Source of the DNA: Agromyces sp. LHK192
GTDB lineage: Bacteria; Actinomycetota; Actinomycetes; Actinomycetales; Microbacteriaceae
Direction: 5' to 3'
Assembly: GCF_004006235.1 (NCBI RefSeq)
Contig: NZ_CP034753.1
Location: forward strand, 1,674,001-1,738,000
Length of the DNA stretch: 64,000 bases
The translations under genes were made by a program, and so were the position numbers. The notes under the pieces were generated by a model. It did not search any database and had not been told where the DNA came from. It saw only the letters and a program-made list of their open reading frames with translations. Shown here piece by piece: positions 46,470 to 56,641 of the stretch. Position 1 is the first letter of the stretch, and the number at the start of each line of letters is the position of its first letter.

Positions 46470-48065
46470 ATGAGCACCATTCAGCAGGCCTCGGTGGGCG
46501 AGGCCGGAAGCGTCGTGCGGCGCACGTACGAGGTCCGGACGTTCGGCTGCCAGATGAACGTGCACGACTCGGAGCGGCTCTCGGGCTCCCTCGAGGCGGC
46601 CGGCTATGTCCCGGCCGACGGCGCCGAGCCCGACGTGGTCGTCATCAACACCTGCGCCGTTCGTGAGAACGCCGACAACAAGCTCTACGGCAACCTCGGC
46701 CATCTCGCCGGTGTCAAGCGCCGCCACGAGGGCATGCAGATCGCCGTCGGCGGCTGCCTCGCCCAGAAGGACAAGAACGTCATCCTCGAGAAGGCGCCCT
46801 GGGTCGACGTCGTCTTCGGCACGCACAACATGGGCTCGCTGCCGAGCCTGCTCGAGCGTGCACGCCACAACGAGGAGGCACAGCTCGAGATCCTCGACTC
46901 GCTCGAGGTGTTCCCGTCGACGCTCCCCACCAAGCGCGACTCCACGTACAGCGGGTGGGTGTCGATCTCGGTCGGCTGCAACAACACGTGCACCTTCTGC
47001 ATCGTGCCCGCGCTGCGCGGCAAGGAGAAGGACCGCAGGCCGGGGGAGATCCTCGCCGAGGTGCAGGCGCTCGTCGATGACGGTGCGATCGAGGTGACGC
47101 TCCTCGGCCAGAACGTGAATTCCTACGGGGTCGAGTTCGGCGACCGTCAGGCGTTCGGAAAGCTGCTCCGCGCAGCGGGAACGATCGACGGGCTCGAGCG
47201 CATCCGCTTCACGAGCCCGCATCCGGCGGCGTTCACCGACGACGTGATCGACGCGATGGCCGAGACGCCGAACGTGATGCCGCAGCTCCACATGCCCCTC
47301 CAGTCCGGATCCGATCGCATCCTGAAAGCCATGCGCCGCTCGTACCGGTCGGAGAAGTTCCTCGGCATCCTCGATCGCGTCCGCGCCAGGATCCCGAACG
47401 CCGCGATCTCGACCGACATCATCGTCGGTTTCCCCGGCGAGACCGAGGAGGACTTCCAGGAGACGCTTCGGGTCGTCGAGGCGGCGCGGTTCGCGTCGGC
47501 CTTCACGTTCCAGTACTCGATCCGGCCCGGCACGCCGGCCGCGACCATGGACGAGCAGGTGCCCAAGGAGGTCGTGCAGGAGCGCTACGAGCGGCTCGTC
47601 GCCCTGCAGGAGCGCATCTCCTGGGAGGAGAACCGCGCGGTGGTCGGTCGCAGCGTCGAGCTCCTCGTCGCGACCGGCGAAGGCAAGAAGGACGCGGCTA
47701 CGCACCGCATGAGCGGACGGGCCGAAGACAGCCGGCTCGTGCACTTCGAGGTGCCCGCGGGTTCCGAGGTGCCCCGGCCCGGCGACGTCGTCACCGTGAC
47801 CGTGACGGATGCCGCGCCGTTCCACCTGCTCGCCGACTCGCCCGACGGCGCGCCGCTCGTCATCCGACGTACTCGCGCCGGCGACGCGTGGGACCGCCAG
47901 CAGGCCGAGAGCTGCGGTGTGCCCGCCGCCGCCAGCGCGAGTTCCACTGCGTCCGCGGGTCGAGTCTCGCTCGGACTGCCGACGATCCGCGTCGGCCGCG
48001 AACCGCTCGTCGCGCCAGGCGTCGGCACGATGCCGATCTACGACCCGACCGACGCGCAGCGCTGA
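46470..48065 (+). CDS. miaB: tRNA-2-methylthio-N6-dimethylallyladenosine synthase
   Basis: 531 residues. N-terminal cluster domain ([30 protein letters not shown]), radical-SAM motif [13 protein letters not shown] and a C-terminal TRAM domain. It adds the methylthio group to i6A37 of tRNA. TAGACT (46455-46460) lies 9 nt before the ATG. The prenyl donor step, miaA, follows after 2 bp. Confidence 0.97.
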   Translation: MSTIQQASVGEAGSVVRRTYEVRTFGCQMNVHDSERLSGSLEAAGYVPADGAEPDVVVINTCAVRENADNKLYGNLGHLAGVKRRHEGMQIAVGGCLAQKDKNVILEKAPWVDVVFGTHNMGSLPSLLERARHNEEAQLEILDSLEVFPSTLPTKRDSTYSGWVSISVGCNNTCTFCIVPALRGKEKDRRPGEILAEVQALVDDGAIEVTLLGQNVNSYGVEFGDRQAFGKLLRAAGTIDGLERIRFTSPHPAAFTDDVIDAMAETPNVMPQLHMPLQSGSDRILKAMRRSYRSEKFLGILDRVRARIPNAAISTDIIVGFPGETEEDFQETLRVVEAARFASAFTFQYSIRPGTPAATMDEQVPKEVVQERYERLVALQERISWEENRAVVGRSVELLVATGEGKKDAATHRMSGRAEDSRLVHFEVPAGSEVPRPGDVVTVTVTDAAPFHLLADSPDGAPLVIRRTRAGDAWDRQQAESCGVPAAASASSTASAGRVSLGLPTIRVGREPLVAPGVGTMPIYDPTDAQR

Positions 48066-48067
48066 AC

Positions 48068-49009
48068 GTGACGACGCGCGGCGCCGACCTGTCGCTGATC
48101 GCGATCGTCGGCGCAACCGGCACGGGCAAGTCGGCGTTCGCGCTCGACCTCGCCGAGGCGTGGGCTCGCAACGGCCGCCACGCCGAGGTGGTGAACGCGG
48201 ACGCGATGCAGCTCTATCGGGGCATGGACATCGGCACGGCGAAGCTCACGGTCGAGGAGCGGCGTGGCATCCCGCACCACCTTCTCGACGTCCTCGACGT
48301 CACGCAGGAGGCGTCCGCGGCGGCCTACCAGCAGGCGGCACGCGCCGAGATCGAGCGGATCGCGCAGGACGGCGGCACCGCCCTGCTCGTCGGCGGCTCG
48401 GGGTTGTACGTGTCGAGCGTCATCCACGACTTCCGGTTTCCCGGCACCGATGCCGCGATCCGGGCGCGCCTCGAGGCGGAGCTCGCCGAGTCGGGCCCGG
48501 GCCTGCTGCACGCGCGCCTGCGCGCGATCGATGCCGAGACGGCGGCGGGCGTCGACGCGGCGAACGGTCGGCGTGTCGTCCGGGCGCTCGAGGTGATCGA
48601 GCTGACCGGGGAGTCCAAGGCGGCACGGCTGCCGGACGAGCCCGTGCCGTGGCGGCCGCACCGAGTGGTGCACCTGCGCAGCGACCGTGCCGTGCTCGTC
48701 GACCGGCTCGACCGGCGTGTCGAGCAGATGTGGCGGGACGGCATCGTCGACGAAGTCGAGTCGCTCGTGCCCGCCGGGCTCGAACGCGGGGTCACCGCGC
48801 GGCGTGCGATCGGGTACGCGCAGGCGCTCGGTGAACTGCACGGCCGGATGACGCGTGCCGAGGCGATCGAGCAGACGCAGCAGCTCACTCGGACGTACGC
48901 GCGCCGGCAGGTCAGCTGGTTCAAGCGGTACCCCGGCGCCGCGATCGTCGACGCCGACGACCCGGCCGCCCGGGCCGCGGAACTGGCCCGTCAGTCGGCC
49001 GTAGACTGA
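48068..49009 (+). CDS. miaA: tRNA dimethylallyltransferase
   Basis: 313 residues from GTG. P-loop [41 protein letters not shown] and the tRNA-binding [11 protein letters not shown]. It prenylates A37 of tRNAs reading UNN codons, making the MiaB substrate. It is in an operon with miaB, a direct substrate-product pair. Confidence 0.97.
   Translation: MTTRGADLSLIAIVGATGTGKSAFALDLAEAWARNGRHAEVVNADAMQLYRGMDIGTAKLTVEERRGIPHHLLDVLDVTQEASAAAYQQAARAEIERIAQDGGTALLVGGSGLYVSSVIHDFRFPGTDAAIRARLEAELAESGPGLLHARLRAIDAETAAGVDAANGRRVVRALEVIELTGESKAARLPDEPVPWRPHRVVHLRSDRAVLVDRLDRRVEQMWRDGIVDEVESLVPAGLERGVTARRAIGYAQALGELHGRMTRAEAIEQTQQLTRTYARRQVSWFKRYPGAAIVDADDPAARAAELARQSAVD
49002..49007 (+). promoter_or_regulatory. 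-10 element of dapF, leaderless, overlapping the miaA stop
   Basis: TAGACT within the last miaA codons ends 7 nt before ATG 49015; no ribosome site. Confidence 0.6.
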
Positions 49010-49014
49010 TCGGC

Positions 49015-49896
49015 ATGCCGTTCGATCTGAGGTTCACCAAGGGGCAGGGCACGGGGAACGACTTCGTGCTGTTCGCCGACCCCGAGGGTGATTCCGAGCT
49101 CACGCCGACCCGGGTCCGGGCGGTGTGCGACCGCCGGTTCGGCGTCGGAGCCGACGGAGTGATCCGCGCGGTGCGCTCGGCGAACCTCGACGCCGGCGAA
49201 GGCTCGCTGGCCGAGGACCGCGACGCGGTCTGGTTCATGGACTACTGGAACGCCGACGGCTCGGTGTCCGAGATGTGCGGCAACGGGGTGCGCGTGTTCA
49301 CGTCGTATCTGCTCGATCAGGGATTCGCCGACATCCCGCCGGGCGGCGAACTCGCCATCGGCACCCGTGCCGGGGTCAAGCGGGTGAGCCGGTCGGTCAA
49401 CGGCTTCCAGGTCGACATGGGCCGGTGGCGGCTCGACGGCAGCGACCCGCTCGTCCGGGCGCGGGAGCTCCCGGTGGCACGTCCGGGCCTCGGCATCGAC
49501 GTCGGCAATCCGCACGTGGTCGTGGCCCTGGCCGACGACGACGAGCTCGACGGCCTCGACCTCGGCTACGTGCCGATCCTCGACCCGGTGCCCGCGGCGG
49601 GGGCGAACGTCGAGTTCGTGGTTCCCGCCGAGCCGCTCGTCGAGGACGGCGTCGGTCGCATCCGCATGCGGGTCCACGAGCGCGGGTCGGGGGAGACGCT
49701 GTCGTGCGGAACGGGCGCGGTCGCCGCAGCACTCGCGGTGCGGCACTGGGCGGGCAGCGGGGCGCCGAACGACTGGCGGGTGCAGGTACCCGGCGGGGTG
49801 CTCGGCGTGCGCATGTTCCAGGCTGACGACGGCGAGCATGTCGCCCTGTCCGGCCCTGCCGAGCTCGTCTTCGACGGCGTGCTCAGCCTCGCGTGA
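49015..49896 (+). CDS. dapF: Diaminopimelate epimerase
   Basis: 293 residues. The two catalytic cysteines are in [11 protein letters not shown] and [24 protein letters not shown] is the N-terminal mark. It interconverts LL- and meso-DAP for peptidoglycan and lysine. Its 3' end overlaps the convergent methyltransferase gene by 14 bp. Confidence 0.96.
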   Translation: MPFDLRFTKGQGTGNDFVLFADPEGDSELTPTRVRAVCDRRFGVGADGVIRAVRSANLDAGEGSLAEDRDAVWFMDYWNADGSVSEMCGNGVRVFTSYLLDQGFADIPPGGELAIGTRAGVKRVSRSVNGFQVDMGRWRLDGSDPLVRARELPVARPGLGIDVGNPHVVVALADDDELDGLDLGYVPILDPVPAAGANVEFVVPAEPLVEDGVGRIRMRVHERGSGETLSCGTGAVAAALAVRHWAGSGAPNDWRVQVPGGVLGVRMFQADDGEHVALSGPAELVFDGVLSLA

Positions 49897-50491
49897 CCCG
49901 CAGGACCCGGAACCCCTTCGACGAGTCCGCCCGTTCGATGTCGTAGCCGTCGGCGAACTCGGCCGCGAGCCAGCGCTGGAACGAATCGGCGCCGAGGTGC
50001 TTCTGCACGACGAGCCACGCCTCCCCGCCGGGTTCGAGTCGGGGGAGCCAGTCGCGCATGAGGCCGTGCAGCACCGCCTTGCCGACGCGGATCGGCGGGT
50101 TCGACCAGATCGCCGCGAAGGAGACGTCGTGCGGAACCTGTTCCGCCGTCGCCGCGGTGACGTTGTCGAGGCCGTGCCGCGCGGCGTTGCGTCGCACGAG
50201 GTCGAGCGCCCGCTCGTTGACGTCGATCGCCCACACCGAGGCATCCGGCGCCTCGATCGCGAGCGTCAGCGCGATCGGGCCCCATCCCGAGCCGAGGTCG
50301 AGGAGGTGGCCGGCCTGCGGCGGCGCGGACACCGTGTCGAGGAGCACCCGGGTGCCGCCGTCGACGTGGTCGGGGCTGAACACCGCGGGCGCGGTGACGA
50401 CCTGCAGGTCGCGCCCGGCCAGTTCCACGCGGATCTCCCGAAGCGCCTCGGGTGAGGCGGCGCTCGACGAGAAGTAGTGGTCCTGGGGCAT
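49883..50491 (-). CDS. Class I SAM methyltransferase, RsmC-like
   Basis: 202 residues. SAM motif [16 protein letters not shown] and the N6/N2 base-methylating motif SNPPIRVGK (NPPx type). It resembles the C-terminal domain of RsmC (16S rRNA m2G1207), so an rRNA target is likely but unproven. The minus-strand TAGGTT (50498-50503) ends 6 nt before the ATG: leaderless. Confidence 0.88.
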   Translation of the reverse strand: MPQDHYFSSSAASPEALREIRVELAGRDLQVVTAPAVFSPDHVDGGTRVLLDTVSAPPQAGHLLDLGSGWGPIALTLAIEAPDASVWAIDVNERALDLVRRNAARHGLDNVTAATAEQVPHDVSFAAIWSNPPIRVGKAVLHGLMRDWLPRLEPGGEAWLVVQKHLGADSFQRWLAAEFADGYDIERADSSKGFRVLRVTRG

Positions 50492-50533
50492 ACCGGGAAC
50501 CTATCGCACGATTCCGAAGTAGGCTGGAGGGGT
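50492..50533. promoter_or_regulatory. 42-bp fully overlapping divergent promoters (methyltransferase / hflX)
   Basis: The minus -10 is TAGGTT (50498-50503) and the plus -10 is TAGGCT (50520-50525), only 16 bp apart. Each promoter's -35 must fall on the other's -10, so the two should exclude each other. Confidence 0.6.
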
Positions 50534-52126
50534 ATGAACGACGCTACGCACGAGACCGCCGACGACGCCGTGGACCGCGTGCTGCGCAACGCCGAGAGCC
50601 GAGCCGGCATCTCGCGGTTCGGCGCGGCCGACGCCACCAGCATCCAGAAGCAGGAGGCGGATGCCTCGCCCTGGGGCGATTCCGGCGACGGCGAGCAGTT
50701 CGACCGCGAGGAGCGGGCCGCGCTGCGTCGTGTCGCGGGGCTCTCGACCGAGCTCGAGGACGTCACCGAGGTCGAGTACCGACAGCTGCGGCTGGAGAAC
50801 GTGGTGCTCATCGGCGTCTACGCGCAGGGGTCGCTCGATGACGCCGAGAACTCGCTCCGCGAGCTCGCGGCGCTGGCCGAGACGGCGGGAGCCCGGGTGC
50901 TCGACGGCGTACTGCAGCGTCGGCCGCACCCCGACCCGTCGACCTACCTCGGCCGCGGCAAGGTCGAAGAGCTCCGCCACATCGTCGCGTCGCTGGGCGC
51001 CGACACCGTCGTGGCCGACTCCGAACTGGCGCCGAGCCAGCGTCGTGCGCTCGAAGACCAGGTCAAGGTGAAGGTGATCGACCGCACGGCGGTGATCCTC
51101 GACATCTTCAGCCAGCACGCGAAGAGCCGCGAGGGCAAGGCGCAGGTCGAGCTCGCGCAGCTCGAGTACCTGCTGCCGCGACTGCGCGGCTGGGGTGAGT
51201 CGATGTCGCGCCAGGCCGGTGGACAGGTCGGCTCGGCCGGCGCCGGCATGGGTTCGCGCGGCCCCGGTGAGACGAAGATCGAGCTCGACCGCCGCCGCAT
51301 CCACTCCCGCATGGCGAAGCTGCGCCGGCAGATCGCGGGCATGAAGCCGGCTCGTGAGGCGAAGCGCGCGAACCGCAAGCGCAACGCCGTGCCCTCGGTC
51401 GCCATCGCCGGCTACACGAACGCGGGAAAGTCGAGCCTGCTGAACCGGATGACCGGGGCAGGCCTGCTGGTCGAGAACGCGCTGTTCGCGACGCTCGACG
51501 CCACCGTCCGCCGCAACACGACGGCCGACGGCCGCGTCTACACGCTCGCCGACACGGTCGGCTTCGTGAGGAACCTGCCGCACCAGCTCGTGGAGGCGTT
51601 CCGCTCGACGCTCGAGGAGGTCGGCGAGTCCGACCTGATCGTGCACGTCGTCGACGGTGCGCATCCCGACCCTGCCGGCCAGATCGCGACGGTGCGCGAC
51701 GTCATCGGCGAGGTCGGTGCGCGCGACATCCCCGAGCTCGTCGTGTTCAACAAGGCCGACCTGCTCACCGAGGAAGACCGTCTCGTGCTGCGCGGCCTCG
51801 AACCCGACGCGATGTTCGCCTCGGCTCGCACCGGCGAGGGCGTCGCCGAGGTCCTGGCCGCGATCGGGCGGATGATCCCCGACCCGGCCGTCGAGATCGA
51901 CCTGCTCGTGCCGTACGACCGGGGCGATGTCGTGTCGGCGTTGCACGAGTCCGGTCGGGTGCTCTCGGTCGAGTACGTCGAGGACGGCACGCGCATCCGG
52001 GCGATGGCCTCGCCGGAGCAGGCGGCGCAACTCGCCGGGTTCGCGACGTCGCCGCAGTCTGCCGCGGTCGAGTCTGCCGCGGTCGAGTCCGCCGCGGTCG
52101 AGTCCGCCGCGGTCGAGTCGGCCTGA
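50534..52126 (+). CDS. hflX: GTPase HflX
   Basis: 530 residues. N-terminal HflX domain (HPDPSTYLGRGKVEELRHIV), GGAGMGSRGPGETKIELDRRR, and the G domain: G1 GYTNAGKSSLLNRM, G3 DTVGF, G4 NKAD. It splits stalled or hibernating 70S ribosomes. The C-terminus ends in four SAAVE pentapeptides coded by a perfect 15-bp repeat, which is unusual for the family. TAGGCT ends 8 nt before the ATG. Confidence 0.96.
   Translation: MNDATHETADDAVDRVLRNAESRAGISRFGAADATSIQKQEADASPWGDSGDGEQFDREERAALRRVAGLSTELEDVTEVEYRQLRLENVVLIGVYAQGSLDDAENSLRELAALAETAGARVLDGVLQRRPHPDPSTYLGRGKVEELRHIVASLGADTVVADSELAPSQRRALEDQVKVKVIDRTAVILDIFSQHAKSREGKAQVELAQLEYLLPRLRGWGESMSRQAGGQVGSAGAGMGSRGPGETKIELDRRRIHSRMAKLRRQIAGMKPAREAKRANRKRNAVPSVAIAGYTNAGKSSLLNRMTGAGLLVENALFATLDATVRRNTTADGRVYTLADTVGFVRNLPHQLVEAFRSTLEEVGESDLIVHVVDGAHPDPAGQIATVRDVIGEVGARDIPELVVFNKADLLTEEDRLVLRGLEPDAMFASARTGEGVAEVLAAIGRMIPDPAVEIDLLVPYDRGDVVSALHESGRVLSVEYVEDGTRIRAMASPEQAAQLAGFATSPQSAAVESAAVESAAVESAAVESA
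52058..52117. repeat. Four 15-bp tandem repeats at the 3' end of hflX
   Basis: The unit TCYGCCGCGGTCGAG is repeated four times without other change and encodes SAAVE x 4, directly before the final Ser-Ala-stop. Confidence 0.9.
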
Positions 52127-52357
52127 CGCGGCGCGCGGGCGTCGACCGACCGAATCCGTCACGCGCCGCCACATCGCTGGCCGCTGCGCGGCGATCCGCG
52201 TATCGTGCCCCGTGATCGACGTGCCGGGTCCGACGCCCGGTACCTGGAGCGACAGCCGAGCCCGGCGCCCGCCCGCGACACCACCCCGCCGTGACGGTCG
52301 GGGGGCGCGGCGTGCCGATGCCCTCCCGTCCCTGCGGCGAAGTCCGGCAGGAGCGAC
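52127..52357 (+). promoter_or_regulatory. metF-metE leader, hairpin-rich, no recognised riboswitch
   Basis: A 231-bp gap before the methionine operon. CCGGG/CCCGG closes a small hairpin (about 52226-52243), and a GGGGGC/GCCCTCC arm pair precedes the ribosome site GGCAGGAG. I looked for SAM-I, SAM-IV, SAH and cobalamin core motifs and did not see them. The length and pairing still suggest a regulated 5' UTR. Confidence 0.4.
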
Positions 52358-53359
52358 ATGGCAGTGTCCGACCTCGACGGCGGCATCCATCGCGCGGCGA
52401 TCTCGTTCGAGCTGCTCCCGCCGCGGTCCGACGCCGCCGCCCTCGCGCTCGGGCGCACCATCGACCGGCTCGCCGAGGTCGAGCCCGCCTTCGTCTCGGT
52501 GACCTACGGCGCCGGGGGCTCCACCCGCGACCGCTCGCTCACCGTGCTGCGGTATCTCCTGGACCACACCGCCATCGAGCCCATGGCGCACCTCACGTGC
52601 GTGGGCTCCTCGTACGCCGAGGCGAACCAGCTCGTACGCCGGTTCCTGGACGCCGGCATCACGAGCTTCCTGGCCCTGCGCGGCGATCCGCCGATCGGCA
52701 GTGAGGCGTCCGAGGCCGGGCTGGGCGACCTGCGCAGCGCCGCTGAGCTCGTGCAGCTCATCCATCGCGTGCAGGAGGAGCGCGAGCCGTTCGGCGTGTC
52801 GGGCATCCCCGGGATCCCCGGCGCGAGCACGATCCGCGAGCGCCCGCGACCGGAGCGCGTGGCCGTCGCCGCGTTCCCGACCGGGCATCCGCGCTCTCGC
52901 GGCATCCAGCACGATGTCGACGTGCTCCTCGCGAAGGAGGCCGCCGGCGCCAACCTCGCGATCACCCAGCTCTTCTGGTATGCCGACGATTACCTGACGT
53001 TCGTCGAGCACGCGCGCCGCGGCGGTGTCACCATGCCGATCCTGCCCGGGATCATGCCGACGACCACTCCCGGACGGCTGAAGCGACTCGCCGAACTGAC
53101 CGGCGTCGAACCCCCGGCGGATCTCGCGATCTCCCTCGAGATCGAACCGGATGCCTCGGCGCAGATGCGGATCGGCGTCCGATTCGCGGTCGAACTCGCC
53201 CGTGAGGTGATCTCCGGCGGCGCCCCCGGCCTGCACCTGTACACCTTCAACCGTCACGACGCCGTGCTCGACGTGATCGAGCAGCTCGCCCAGTCCGACC
53301 ATGTCTCCGACCCCCGGCCCGCTGGGGCCGTCCACGAAAGGAACTCGACGCAACGATGA
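52358..53359 (+). CDS. metF: Methylenetetrahydrofolate reductase
   Basis: 333 residues; GGCAGGAG before the ATG. FAD TIM barrel: ISFELLPPRS (catalytic Glu), SVTYGAGGSTRDRSL, LALRGDPP, ITQLFWYADDY and LPGIMP. It makes 5-methyl-THF for methionine synthesis. metE starts on its stop codon (ATGA), so the methyl donor and the methylating enzyme are coupled. Confidence 0.95.
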   Translation: MAVSDLDGGIHRAAISFELLPPRSDAAALALGRTIDRLAEVEPAFVSVTYGAGGSTRDRSLTVLRYLLDHTAIEPMAHLTCVGSSYAEANQLVRRFLDAGITSFLALRGDPPIGSEASEAGLGDLRSAAELVQLIHRVQEEREPFGVSGIPGIPGASTIRERPRPERVAVAAFPTGHPRSRGIQHDVDVLLAKEAAGANLAITQLFWYADDYLTFVEHARRGGVTMPILPGIMPTTTPGRLKRLAELTGVEPPADLAISLEIEPDASAQMRIGVRFAVELAREVISGGAPGLHLYTFNRHDAVLDVIEQLAQSDHVSDPRPAGAVHERNSTQR

Positions 53360-55692
53360 CCACCTCAGCGTTCCCCAAGGGCACGATCCTCGGATACCCG
53401 CGCATCGGGCGCCGCCGCGAGCTCAAGCGCGCGGTCGAGGCGTTCTGGGCCGGCTCGATCGACGCCGCCGAGCTGGAGGCCCGCGCCGCCGAGCTGCGCG
53501 CCGCGAACCGCGACCGTCTCGCCGCGCTCGGCCTCGGCCGAGACGACTCGTCGATCCCCGAGTCGTTCTCGTACTACGACCAGGTGCTCGACGCCGCGAT
53601 CGCGGTCGGCGCGGTGCCGTCGCGGTTCGCGCGGCTCGTCGCCGAGGACGGCTCGGTCGACCTCGCCGGCTACTTCACGATCGCGCGCGGCGAAGGCGAG
53701 GACCTGCCGCTCGAGATGACGAAGTGGTTCGACTCCAACTACCACTACCTCGTCCCCGAGATCGGGCCGGACACCGCGTTCAGCGCGCACGGCGATCGCC
53801 TCGTCGCGGAGTTCGCCGAGGCGAGGGCCGCGGGGTACCTGACGCGTCCGGTGCTCGTCGGCCCGGTCACGTTCCTGGCGCTCGCGAAGCCGGCCGACGG
53901 TGCGCCGGCCGGCTTCCGCCCGCTCGACCGGCTCGTCGACCTGCTCCCGGTGTACGGGCGATTGCTCGCGCAGCTCGCCGAAGCGGGGGCCTCGTGGGTC
54001 CAGCTCGACGAGCCCGCGCTCGTCAGCGAGAGCATCGACGCGCCGCGCGACCTGGTGCTCGAGTCGGTCGGGGCCGCGTACGACGCGCTCGGTGCCGCCG
54101 AGCAGCGCCCGGCGATCTTCGTCGCCGCGCCCTACGGCGGCCTCGACGACGCGCTGCCCGCGCTCGCCGCGACCCCGGTCGAAGCGATCGGCTTCGACCT
54201 GGTGAAGGGCTCGGTGCCGTCGGGCCTGGACCCGGCGACGGCCGAGTCGCTGGCGGGCAAGGCCCTGGTCGCCGGCGTGATCGACGGCCACAACATCTGG
54301 CGCGGCGACCTCGCGGCGGCATTCGACCGGGTCGAGGCCCTCGCGAACCTGTCCGGTGAGGTGTCGGTATCGACGTCGACGTCGCTCTTCCACGTGCCGC
54401 ACGACGTCGCGGACGAGTCGAAGCTCGACCCGCGCCTGGTCGGCTGGCTCGCGTTCGCCGACCAGAAGGTCGGCCAGGTCGCCACGCTGGCGACGGGCCT
54501 GGTCTCGGGCCGTGAGGCGATCGGCGAGGCGCTGGATGCCGCAACCGCGTCCCTCGCCGACCGCGCCGGCGCCCCCGGGGTCCGCGTGCCGAACGTGCGC
54601 GAGCGGTTGGCCGCGCTGCGCGACGGCGACTTCAGCCGAGACGACTTCGACACGCGCGTCGCCGCTCAGGCTTCGCTCGAGCTGCCCGAGCTGCCGACCA
54701 CCACGATCGGCTCGTTCCCGCAGACCGGCGACATCCGCCGCGCCCGTGCACGCCTGGTGAAGGGCGAACTGACGCACGAGGAGTACGTGCAGGCGATGCG
54801 CGAGGAGATCGAGCGGGTCATCCGACTGCAGGAGGAGCTCGGCCTCGACGTCCTCGTGCACGGCGAGCCCGAGCGCAACGACATGGTGCAGTACTTCGCC
54901 GAGCTGCTCGAGGGCTTCGCCGTCACCGAGCACGGCTGGGTGCAGTCCTACGGTTCGCGCTGCACGCGCCCCTCGATCCTCTGGGGCGACGTGTCGCGTC
55001 CGGAGCCGATGACGGTCGCCTGGTCGACCTACGCGCAGTCGCTCACCGCGAAGCCCGTCAAGGGCATGCTCACGGGACCGGTCACGATCCTGGCGTGGTC
55101 GTTCGTCCGCGACGACCAGCCGCTCGGCGACACGGCACGCCAGGTCGCCCTCGCCCTTCGCGACGAGATCGCAGACCTCGAGGCATCCGGCATCCGGGTG
55201 ATCCAGGTCGATGAGCCGGCGCTGCGCGAACTGCTGCCGCTGAAGCGCGCCGACCAGCCCGCGTACCTCGACTGGTCGGTCGGCTCCTTCCGGCTCGCGA
55301 CGGCGGGCGCCGCCGCCGCGACGCAGGTGCACACGCACCTGTGCTACTCGGAGTTCGGGGTCGTGATCGACGCGATCCGCGAGCTCGACGCGGATGTCAC
55401 CTCGATCGAGGCGGCCCGCAGCCGCATGGAGGTCGTCGACGACATCTCGGCGAGCGGCTTCGACCACGGCATCGGCCCGGGCGTCTACGACATCCACTCC
55501 CCGCGAGTGCCCAGCATCGACGAGGTGCAGGGCCTGCTCGAGCGTGCCGTCGCCGAGATCCCGGCATCCCGTCTGTGGGTGAACCCCGACTGCGGCCTCA
55601 AGACGCGCGGATACGAGGAGACCGTCGCGTCGCTCGAGCACATCATCGCCGCGACGCGTGCGGTCCGCGAGGGCGCCTCGGTCGGCGGCTGA
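53356..55692 (+). CDS. metE: Cobalamin-independent methionine synthase
   Basis: 778 residues. N-terminal barrel ILGYPRIGRRRELKRAVEAFW; C-terminal catalytic barrel with TTTIGSFPQT, VHGEPERNDMVQYF, HTHLCYSEF (zinc His/Cys) and NPDCGLKTR (zinc Cys). It transfers the methyl group of 5-methyl-THF-triglutamate to homocysteine. Operon with metF. Confidence 0.98.
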   Translation: MTTSAFPKGTILGYPRIGRRRELKRAVEAFWAGSIDAAELEARAAELRAANRDRLAALGLGRDDSSIPESFSYYDQVLDAAIAVGAVPSRFARLVAEDGSVDLAGYFTIARGEGEDLPLEMTKWFDSNYHYLVPEIGPDTAFSAHGDRLVAEFAEARAAGYLTRPVLVGPVTFLALAKPADGAPAGFRPLDRLVDLLPVYGRLLAQLAEAGASWVQLDEPALVSESIDAPRDLVLESVGAAYDALGAAEQRPAIFVAAPYGGLDDALPALAATPVEAIGFDLVKGSVPSGLDPATAESLAGKALVAGVIDGHNIWRGDLAAAFDRVEALANLSGEVSVSTSTSLFHVPHDVADESKLDPRLVGWLAFADQKVGQVATLATGLVSGREAIGEALDAATASLADRAGAPGVRVPNVRERLAALRDGDFSRDDFDTRVAAQASLELPELPTTTIGSFPQTGDIRRARARLVKGELTHEEYVQAMREEIERVIRLQEELGLDVLVHGEPERNDMVQYFAELLEGFAVTEHGWVQSYGSRCTRPSILWGDVSRPEPMTVAWSTYAQSLTAKPVKGMLTGPVTILAWSFVRDDQPLGDTARQVALALRDEIADLEASGIRVIQVDEPALRELLPLKRADQPAYLDWSVGSFRLATAGAAAATQVHTHLCYSEFGVVIDAIRELDADVTSIEAARSRMEVVDDISASGFDHGIGPGVYDIHSPRVPSIDEVQGLLERAVAEIPASRLWVNPDCGLKTRGYEETVASLEHIIAATRAVREGASVGG

Positions 55693-55722
55693 CGCAAGCC
55701 GTCGCCGACGCAAGCCGTCGCC
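55691..55722. repeat. 16-bp direct repeat over the metE stop
   Basis: GACGCAAGCCGTCGCC occurs twice back to back (55691-55706 and 55707-55722), with a decayed third start (GACGCATTCCG). The first copy contains part of the metE stop codon. Confidence 0.75.
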
Positions 55723-55739
55723 GACGCATTCCGCCGGCG

Positions 55740-55779
55740 AGCGGCGGTGCGCACGATGCACATCGTGCGCACCGCCGCT
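55740..55779 (+). terminator. Strong terminator after metE
   Basis: A near-perfect palindrome: GCGGCGGTGCGCACGATG (55741-55758) pairs with CATCGTGCGCACCGCCGC (55761-55778), plus an outer A-T, followed by TT. Confidence 0.88.
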
Positions 55780-55819
55780 TGGCGGCTTCCGCTCAGGTCG
55801 GCGAGGTAGCGTGCTCGGC

Positions 55820-56593
55820 ATGCAGCTCGCGGTGACCGAATCCGGGCGCGGTCCCCGTACGGCCGTCCTCATCCACGGCATCATGTCGGACTCGCGTGCC
55901 TGGCATCGCGTGACGGCCGAGCTCGAGTCGCACGGATTCCGGGTGTTCGCCGTCGACCTGGCCGGACACGGCCGCAGCCCCCGAGCCCGGCGGTACTCGC
56001 CGTCGGCCTGGGCCGACGACGTGGTCGAGACATTGGAGCCGCTCCTCGGCGGCGCCCCCGACGTCGTGATGGGCCACTCGCTCGGCGGACTGGTCGCGAG
56101 CCTCGTGGCCGACCGGCTCGCCCCGCGCGCGGCGATCTACATCGACCCGGCGTTCGCGTTTCCGGGCGGCCTGCGCGGACTCGCGTTCAAGCTCTTCTTC
56201 GCGATCGCACCGCGCCCGCGTCGGACGGCACTCGTGAAGATGAACCCCAAGTGGCACGCCGAGGACGTCGAGATCGAGCTCGCGACCCTGCGCGACTGGG
56301 ACAAGCGCACGGTCCTCGGCTTCGCGGACACGCGCCCGCTCGTTCCTCCGGTGCGGCTGGTCGCGCCGAGCCTCGTGCTGCTCGCCGAGAAGAGCCTGCT
56401 CATCACCGAGCAGGTCGCGAACCGGATGCGTCGCCAGGGCATGACCGTGCAGACCGTGCGCGGCACCGGGCACACGGTGTTCCGCGACGACCACGCCGGG
56501 TTCATGGACGCCGTGCTGGGCTGGCTGCGGGGCCTTCCGGCGCAGGCCGGTCACGTCGGACCGCGGATCGGAGCGCCGGTCGGCGGCAGCTGA
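55820..56593 (+). CDS. Alpha/beta hydrolase
   Basis: 257 residues. LIHGIMSDSRAW (oxyanion), DLAGHGRSPR, nucleophile elbow MGHSLGGLVAS and the catalytic His in GTGHTVFRDD. Substrate unknown. TAGCGT (55807-55812) ends 7 nt before the ATG, so the transcript looks leaderless. It is convergent with lexA. Confidence 0.9.
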   Translation: MQLAVTESGRGPRTAVLIHGIMSDSRAWHRVTAELESHGFRVFAVDLAGHGRSPRARRYSPSAWADDVVETLEPLLGGAPDVVMGHSLGGLVASLVADRLAPRAAIYIDPAFAFPGGLRGLAFKLFFAIAPRPRRTALVKMNPKWHAEDVEIELATLRDWDKRTVLGFADTRPLVPPVRLVAPSLVLLAEKSLLITEQVANRMRRQGMTVQTVRGTGHTVFRDDHAGFMDAVLGWLRGLPAQAGHVGPRIGAPVGGS

Positions 56594-56641
56594 TCCGGCG
56601 GAGGGGCCGTTCGTCGACGCCGGCGCCGGACGGGCCGGAGC

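Noticed and set aside
52127..52357. Cobalamin or SAM riboswitch before metF-metE
   Set aside because: I could not find the cobalamin box or any SAM-I/SAM-IV core sequence; kept only as an unassigned leader.
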